NCBI GenBank assembly: GCA_025451715.1
Contig: JANWJY010000178.1
Location: 1-9,912, forward strand
DNA from: Fimbriimonadaceae bacterium
GTDB taxonomy: Bacteria > Armatimonadota > Fimbriimonadia > Fimbriimonadales > Fimbriimonadaceae
Direction: 5' to 3'
Length of the DNA: 9,912 nucleotides
This document shows positions 6,787 to 9,912 of this stretch, piece after piece; within the stretch, counting starts at the first letter, position 1; each line of letters opens with the position of its first letter. The notes under the pieces were generated by a model. That model had not been told where the DNA came from. It ran no database searches and saw nothing but the letters and a program-made list of their open reading frames with translations. The position numbers and the translations under genes were made by a program.

Positions 6787-6885
6787 GGAGTGCGGCGGCT
6801 TGCCGCCGCTTAGATGGACGCGGAGCTTGATCCGCGCGCCGAGGCAAGCCTCGGCGTCTTTAGCGCAGGCAAGCCTGCGCACTCC
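6787..6885. repeat. Four-arm hairpin element, copy 1
   Basis: The terminal inverted heptamers GGAGTGC (6787-6793) and GCACTCC (6879-6885) enclose four successive hairpins. Arm 1 is 6792-6799/6802-6809 (8 bp, TT loop). Arm 2 is 6819-6824/6831-6836 (6 bp, loop containing CTTG). Arm 3 is 6837-6845/6848-6856 (9 bp, AA loop). Arm 4 is 6863-6870/6873-6880 (8 bp, AA loop). The element fills the gap between two convergent genes, starting 7 bp after one stop and ending 2 bp before the other. By position it may act as a bidirectional transcription end or mRNA 3'-end protector, although no T-tract is present. It has no coding capacity of its own. Confidence 0.9.
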
Positions 6886-6887
6886 GC

Positions 6888-7775
6888 TCACTTCTTCGCC
6901 TTCCCAGCCACTACGATAGCGATTCCGCCGAGGATGAGCACGCCGGAGACGACGAGGGAGACGGTGAGTTCCTCGCCGATGAACGCGACGCCGCCGAGCG
7001 CAACGATCACTGGCACCGCGAGCTGCACCACCGCCGCCCGTGTCGCGGTCAGGCCCTTGAGCGCGTGGTACCACACGACGTAGCCGAGGCCGCTGGTTAT
7101 CGCGCCGCTCACAATGGCGAGCATTACACCTTTCCCTGACAGGTGAGCCGTGGTCAGACCGAGAGCGACAAGCAGTACGATTGGGAACGCGAAGACTACC
7201 GAACGAACGAAGTTGCCCGCAGTAGCGAGGGAGGGATCGGGAACGCCTCGGCCAAGAAGGGAATAGAACCCCCACGAAACCCCGGCGAGCGCCATGAGCG
7301 TTCCGCCGATCAGCGAAGGCGCCTCGAGCTTTGGTAGGAAGAGATACACCAAGCCGCCGAGCGCGACAGCGAGACCGGTCCATTCCAACCCCGTGGGTCG
7401 CTCACCCTTCGCGATGCCGACGACGACCATCGTCGCCTGCACGCAGCCGAACAGGATCAGTCCTCCCGTCGCGGCCGAGAGCGAGAGATACGCGAACGAG
7501 AACGCTGCCGCATACGCAAAGAGGAAGAAAGCCATGGGCCAGGAGCCAAAGGATGTCTTCAGGAGCGACGCGCGCGCGCTGTGAGCAAAGTCGCGTGCAC
7601 GCTGCCAGGGAGGGACGATGACAAGGAGTAGGAATAGTGCGCCCGACACTAATCGCAACGCGGTGAACGAGGCCGCGTCGATCTCCCCATCCTTGAGCGC
7701 CAGCCGGCACATCACCGAGTTCGCCGCGAAGGCGAACAGGGTGACGACGGTCAGGAGCAGGGTGCGGGCGGACAA
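6888..7775 (-). CDS. DMT superfamily permease (two EamA domains)
   Basis: 295 aa integral inner-membrane protein with ten predicted helices, at about 5-23, 37-56, 79-97, 102-121, 131-148, 153-172, 187-208, 216-236, 247-266 and 271-290. It has the usual two-fold EamA repeat (PF00892; halves about 5-148 and 153-290), and each half ends in a typical GGLVYLF or GGIAIVV helix. The family exports or exchanges amino acids, nucleotide sugars and other metabolites; the substrate cannot be told from sequence. The start is TTG at 7775-7773: an in-frame TAG lies 12 nt upstream, and the next ATG falls inside helix 1. No Shine-Dalgarno is seen, but TAGCGT ends 6 nt before the TTG. The gene stands alone on its strand between two copies of the same hairpin element, converging with the lipoprotein gene and diverging from the GH172-like gene. 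Confidence 0.9.
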   Translation of the reverse strand: MSARTLLLTVVTLFAFAANSVMCRLALKDGEIDAASFTALRLVSGALFLLLVIVPPWQRARDFAHSARASLLKTSFGSWPMAFFLFAYAAAFSFAYLSLSAATGGLILFGCVQATMVVVGIAKGERPTGLEWTGLAVALGGLVYLFLPKLEAPSLIGGTLMALAGVSWGFYSLLGRGVPDPSLATAGNFVRSVVFAFPIVLLVALGLTTAHLSGKGVMLAIVSGAITSGLGYVVWYHALKGLTATRAAVVQLAVPVIVALGGVAFIGEELTVSLVVSGVLILGGIAIVVAGKAKK

Positions 7776-7781
7776 GGCTAA

Positions 7782-7787
7782 ACGCTA
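7782..7787 (-). promoter_or_regulatory. Candidate -10 box of the DMT permease
   Basis: The minus strand reads TAGCGT, ending 6 nt before the TTG start. This spacing would put transcription start at or next to the start codon. The -35 region would fall around 7805-7810, inside arm 1 of the hairpin element. Confidence 0.35.
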
Positions 7788-7793
7788 CCCGGT

Positions 7794-7896
7794 GGAGTGC
7801 GGCGGCTTGCCGCCGCCATTCGGGCCGAAGCTTGCTTCGGCCGTCGCTCGAGGCAAGCCTCGAGCCGATTCGAGCGGTGGCAAGCCACCGCACTCC
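7794..7896. repeat. Four-arm hairpin element, copy 2
   Basis: The terminal heptamers GGAGTGC (7794-7800) and GCACTCC (7890-7896) again enclose four hairpins. Arm 1 is 7799-7806/7809-7816 (8 bp, TT loop), arm 2 is 7823-7831/7834-7842 (9 bp, TT loop), arm 3 is 7846-7854/7857-7865 (9 bp, AA loop) and arm 4 is 7874-7881/7884-7891 (8 bp, AA loop). Bases 7793-7816 are identical to 6786-6809 of copy 1. Arms 2 and 4 differ in sequence from copy 1 but keep perfect pairing. The element takes up most of the 144-bp gap between two divergent genes and therefore overlaps the places where their -35 regions should be. Confidence 0.9.
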
Positions 7897-7907
7897 GCTC
7901 GACCGGA

Positions 7908-7913
7908 TAACAT
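7908..7913 (+). promoter_or_regulatory. Candidate -10 box of the GH172-like gene
   Basis: TAACAT ends 6 nt before the ATG at 7920 and no Shine-Dalgarno is present. The spacing fits leaderless transcription. The -35 region would fall about 7885-7890, inside arm 4 of the hairpin element. Confidence 0.35.
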
Positions 7914-7919
7914 CCACGC

Positions 7920-9515
7920 ATGACGACCCTACTCGTCGCCCTCGCCATCGCCGCCCCGCAGGACGGGGGTTCGCTCGCCGACCTCGCCAAGCGCATCGAC
8001 GGCCAAAGCCGCCGCGCGACCAGCACGCGCCGGGAGAACGCGCAGGGCCAGTACGAGCGAACTGCCAAGCCGGTCGGCGACCTGCTCGAGCACAGCAACC
8101 GCGACAACTTCCGCGTCTTGCCCGGCGAAACGCATGTGCTGATGGACGAGCAAGGGCCGGGCGTCATCACCCACATGTGGATCACGTTCCTCGGCCCTGA
8201 GCGGCAGGACTGGGCGCCGAACGGAAGCGCGACGCACCAAGACATGCTGCTGCGTGTTTATTGGGACGGCAGCGACAAAGCCGCGATCGAGGCGCCGGTC
8301 GGCGACTTTTTCGCCAACTGCTTCGGAGAGCGCCGCTCGGTTGTCAGCCTTCCCGTCATCGTCGAAGACGCCGACTCGTACAACTGCTTCTGGCACATGC
8401 CGTTCCGCAAGTCGGCGAGGGTCGAGATCGTCAACCAGGGCACGCAGAACATCAACCTGCTCTACTACAACATCGACTGGATCAAGAAGGACTCGCTGCC
8501 GAGCGACACGCCGTACTTTTATGCGCAGTACCGGCAGGAGTACCCGGCGGAGGGCGGCAAGGATTACGTCGTTCTCGAAACAACCGGCAAGGGCCACTAC
8601 GTTGGCACCGTGATGGCCGTTCGCTCGCGCTCGCCGTCGTGGTTCGGCGAGGGCGACGAGAAGGTCTACATCGACGGCGAGAAGGACGCCTCGATCTGGG
8701 GCACTGGCACCGAGGACTACTTCCTCAGCGCTTGGGGCTTGCAAACTACGAGCACGCCGTACTTCGGCACGCCGTATTTCGACCAGTGGGGCATCGTTGG
8801 TGGGCACACGAGCGCGTACCGGTGGCACGTCAACGATCCGCTCGTGTTCGAAAAGGGCATCAAGGTCACGTTCGAGCACTTCGGATGGATCAGCCCCGAC
8901 GAGAACAAAGAGAACCGCGCGATGTCGTGGAACGAGCGCGAGGACGACGTCTCGAGCGTCGCGTTCTGGTACCAGACGGGCACTCCGACGTTCGCAGCGC
9001 GTGCGCCGAGCGGGCCAGAGAGGAGGCTGCCGAACATCGAGCGCACAATCGTGTACGCGCGTGATGGGATGCAGCACGGCGAAGGCGCGGCAGAGAAGCA
9101 GCAGCTCGACCTCTATCCGGGTGCGCAGATGCTCTACATGCCGAAGTCTGCCGAGAACACGTTCATCGAGATCCCGTTCGAGGTGACTAAGAAGGAGCCT
9201 TTGCGGCTCCTTCTCAACATGACGACCTCATACGACTTCGGCCGCTATCAGGCGTACGTCGATGGCGTCAAGGTCGGCGGTGTCATGGACTTTCACTCGG
9301 TCAAGGTCGAGAGCAGAGAGTTCCACCTCCTCGACTTCTGGCCCGATGTGGGGAAGCACACTCTTAGGCTCGAGTGCGTCGGAAAGCGTCCGGTCTCCGA
9401 CGGCTACTATCTCGGAATCGAATCGGTCCGGCTCCGCGAGCGGCGCCCGCGCGTCTTTGAGATGGGGTGGGACAAGGACAAGGACTGGAAGAAGAACCCC
9501 GTACTGTACGGATAG
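7920..9515 (+). CDS. Secreted DUF2961 / GH172-like glycosidase with C-terminal beta-sandwich
   Basis: 531 aa. Residues 1-12 (MTTLLVALAIAA) look like a short signal peptide. Residues about 60-390 match DUF2961 (PF11175), now classed as GH172, whose characterised members act on D-fructofuranosides and D-arabinofuranosides. Seen motifs are GPGVITHMWITF (78-89), FGEGDEKVYIDGE (242-254), GTGTEDYF (261-268), YRWHVNDPLVF and VTFEHFG. E244 and E265 are 21 residues apart, the spacing I recall for the acid/base and nucleophile glutamates of the Bifidobacterium enzyme (270 and 291), so the active site looks intact. Residues about 405-520 form an extra beta-sandwich of the kind that often follows glycosidases (YDFGRYQAYVDGVKVG, then GKHTLRLECVGKRP, then YYLGIESVRL). 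The ATG at 7920 is favoured by the signal peptide and the TAACAT box upstream. Family confident; sugar specificity unknown. Confidence 0.92.
   Translation: MTTLLVALAIAAPQDGGSLADLAKRIDGQSRRATSTRRENAQGQYERTAKPVGDLLEHSNRDNFRVLPGETHVLMDEQGPGVITHMWITFLGPERQDWAPNGSATHQDMLLRVYWDGSDKAAIEAPVGDFFANCFGERRSVVSLPVIVEDADSYNCFWHMPFRKSARVEIVNQGTQNINLLYYNIDWIKKDSLPSDTPYFYAQYRQEYPAEGGKDYVVLETTGKGHYVGTVMAVRSRSPSWFGEGDEKVYIDGEKDASIWGTGTEDYFLSAWGLQTTSTPYFGTPYFDQWGIVGGHTSAYRWHVNDPLVFEKGIKVTFEHFGWISPDENKENRAMSWNEREDDVSSVAFWYQTGTPTFAARAPSGPERRLPNIERTIVYARDGMQHGEGAAEKQQLDLYPGAQMLYMPKSAENTFIEIPFEVTKKEPLRLLLNMTTSYDFGRYQAYVDGVKVGGVMDFHSVKVESREFHLLDFWPDVGKHTLRLECVGKRPVSDGYYLGIESVRLRERRPRVFEMGWDKDKDWKKNPVLYG
9190..9214 (+). 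other. Perfect 10-bp stem-loop inside the GH172-like gene
   Basis: Bases 9190-9199 pair perfectly with 9205-9214 around a 5-nt loop (TTTGC). The stem encodes K424 to L432, at the junction of the catalytic part and the C-terminal beta-sandwich. No T-run follows, so termination is doubtful. It may be chance, or an RNA structure that slows translation between domains. Confidence 0.4.
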
Positions 9516-9521
9516 TCACCG

Positions 9522-9912
9522 ATGAGACAAACGGACGCAGTGAAGCCTAAGACCAGCGACGCCCGCTGGGTGCGCAGCCTTGCGATGCTCGTGTGGCTCG
9601 TGGTCGTGGTCGTGGTCTCGTCGCTCTATCTCGTTACGCGCGACGATCTCCAGTTCTCGTTCTGGTCGGTCTTGTGGCTGGTCGTTCTGACGGCGCTCAT
9701 CGCCGCGGCGGGACTGTTCTATGTCCGAGACTCGCGCCGGCCCAAGGGCGAACCAGAGAAGCCGGACGCGAAGGACCGCGTCGCGCTCCTGATCGTGCAC
9801 GGCATGGGCGTCCAAGACCGGTTCCAAATGCTCGACGACTTCGCGCGATCGATGCCGGTCTACACCGACGCGTACGCGAGTAGGGTACGGCTTCTGACGG
9901 GAGCACCTAAGA
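9522..9912 (+). CDS. Membrane-anchored alpha/beta-hydrolase-like protein, 3' end cut
   Basis: 130 codons are in the window and the frame is open to the edge. Two membrane helices come first, at about residues 19-38 and 48-68, with RDD between them and RDSRRPKGEPEKPDAKDR as a charged linker after the second. At 87-107 the protein reads VALLIVHGMGVQDRFQMLDDF. The VHGMG turn with a following Gln/Arg segment is typical of the first strand and oxyanion region of alpha/beta-hydrolases of the lipase/esterase kind. The nucleophile and the rest of the fold lie beyond the window. ATG at 9522 is chosen as the first in-frame start, 6 bp after the GH172-like stop, which suggests cotranscription. No Shine-Dalgarno is visible; a GTG at 9540 is the alternative. 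Six consecutive Val (27-32) come from three exact GTGGTC copies at 9600-9617. Confidence 0.75.
   Translation, partial: MRQTDAVKPKTSDARWVRSLAMLVWLVVVVVVSSLYLVTRDDLQFSFWSVLWLVVLTALIAAAGLFYVRDSRRPKGEPEKPDAKDRVALLIVHGMGVQDRFQMLDDFARSMPVYTDAYASRVRLLTGAPK

Noticed and set aside
6780..6887. Classical bidirectional rho-independent terminator
   Set aside because: The position fits, but no T-tract follows any arm on either strand, so only a possible 3'-end role is stated.
6662..6919. Short reading frames through the hairpin elements giving ECGGLPPL- and RRQAAALQ-like peptides
   Set aside because: These peptides are translations of the repeat itself. They run through palindromes and into neighbouring genes, with no start signal or independent conservation.
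6787..7896. CRISPR array
   Set aside because: Only two copies 1 kb apart, each an internally palindromic multi-arm element with a gene between them; no regular short spacers and no cas genes.
7929..9077. 382-codon open frame on the minus strand opposite the GH172-like gene
   Set aside because: Composition of a shadow frame and no motif; the plus-strand product has intact catalytic motifs.

Overview
GC-rich bacterial chromosomal window, densely coding, with no RNA genes, CRISPR array, transposase or phage gene that I can see. The gene families (Gfo/Idh/MocA oxidoreductase, TIM-barrel sugar isomerase, right-handed beta-helix protein, DUF885 metallopeptidase-like protein, DUF2961/GH172 glycosidase, a Tat-signal protein), the short signal peptides, the GTG/TTG starts and the palindromic intergenic repeats suggest a free-living Gram-negative-type bacterium that scavenges polysaccharide. 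Armatimonadota (Fimbriimonadia-like) is my best guess; Planctomycetota, Verrucomicrobiota or Acidobacteriota are alternatives. This is inference, because no phylogenetic marker gene is present.

Layout. (1) Minus strand, 1984 down to 1: a likely operon of Gfo/Idh/MocA oxidoreductase (995-1984), sugar phosphate isomerase/epimerase (153-998, 4-bp ATGA overlap with the previous gene) and, after a 71-bp gap holding two stem-loops and a heptamer repeat, the start of a Tat-exported protein cut by the window edge (1-81). (2) A 115-bp divergent intergenic region (1985-2099). (3) Plus strand, 2100-6779: a secreted beta-helix protein, a secreted DUF885 protein and a lipoprotein of a conserved but, to my knowledge, uncharacterised family. 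(4) A DMT/EamA permease on the minus strand (6888-7775), bracketed by two copies of a four-arm hairpin repeat (6787-6885 and 7794-7896). (5) Plus strand: a GH172-like glycosidase (7920-9515) followed 6 bp later by a membrane-anchored alpha/beta-hydrolase-like protein that runs off the window (9522-9912). No gene-free stretch exceeds 300 bases; the longest is 144 bp (7776-7919), mostly the second repeat.

How the genes may work together (inference). The exported beta-helix protein, the GH172-like enzyme and perhaps the Tat protein would attack plant or microbial glycans outside the cytoplasm. The cytoplasmic oxidoreductase and isomerase would process the released sugars, possibly by an oxidise-then-rearrange or eliminate route like that known for 3-keto-glycosides. 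The DUF885 protein would act on peptides, and the DMT permease moves an unknown small metabolite.

Most unusual: the four-arm hairpin repeat, whose two copies keep their fold while changing arm sequence, share GGAGTGC/GCACTCC ends, bracket one gene as direct repeats and lie where the upstream parts of two divergent promoters should be. Also notable: four genes without a Shine-Dalgarno have a TANNNT box 6-10 nt before the start codon, which suggests leaderless transcription.
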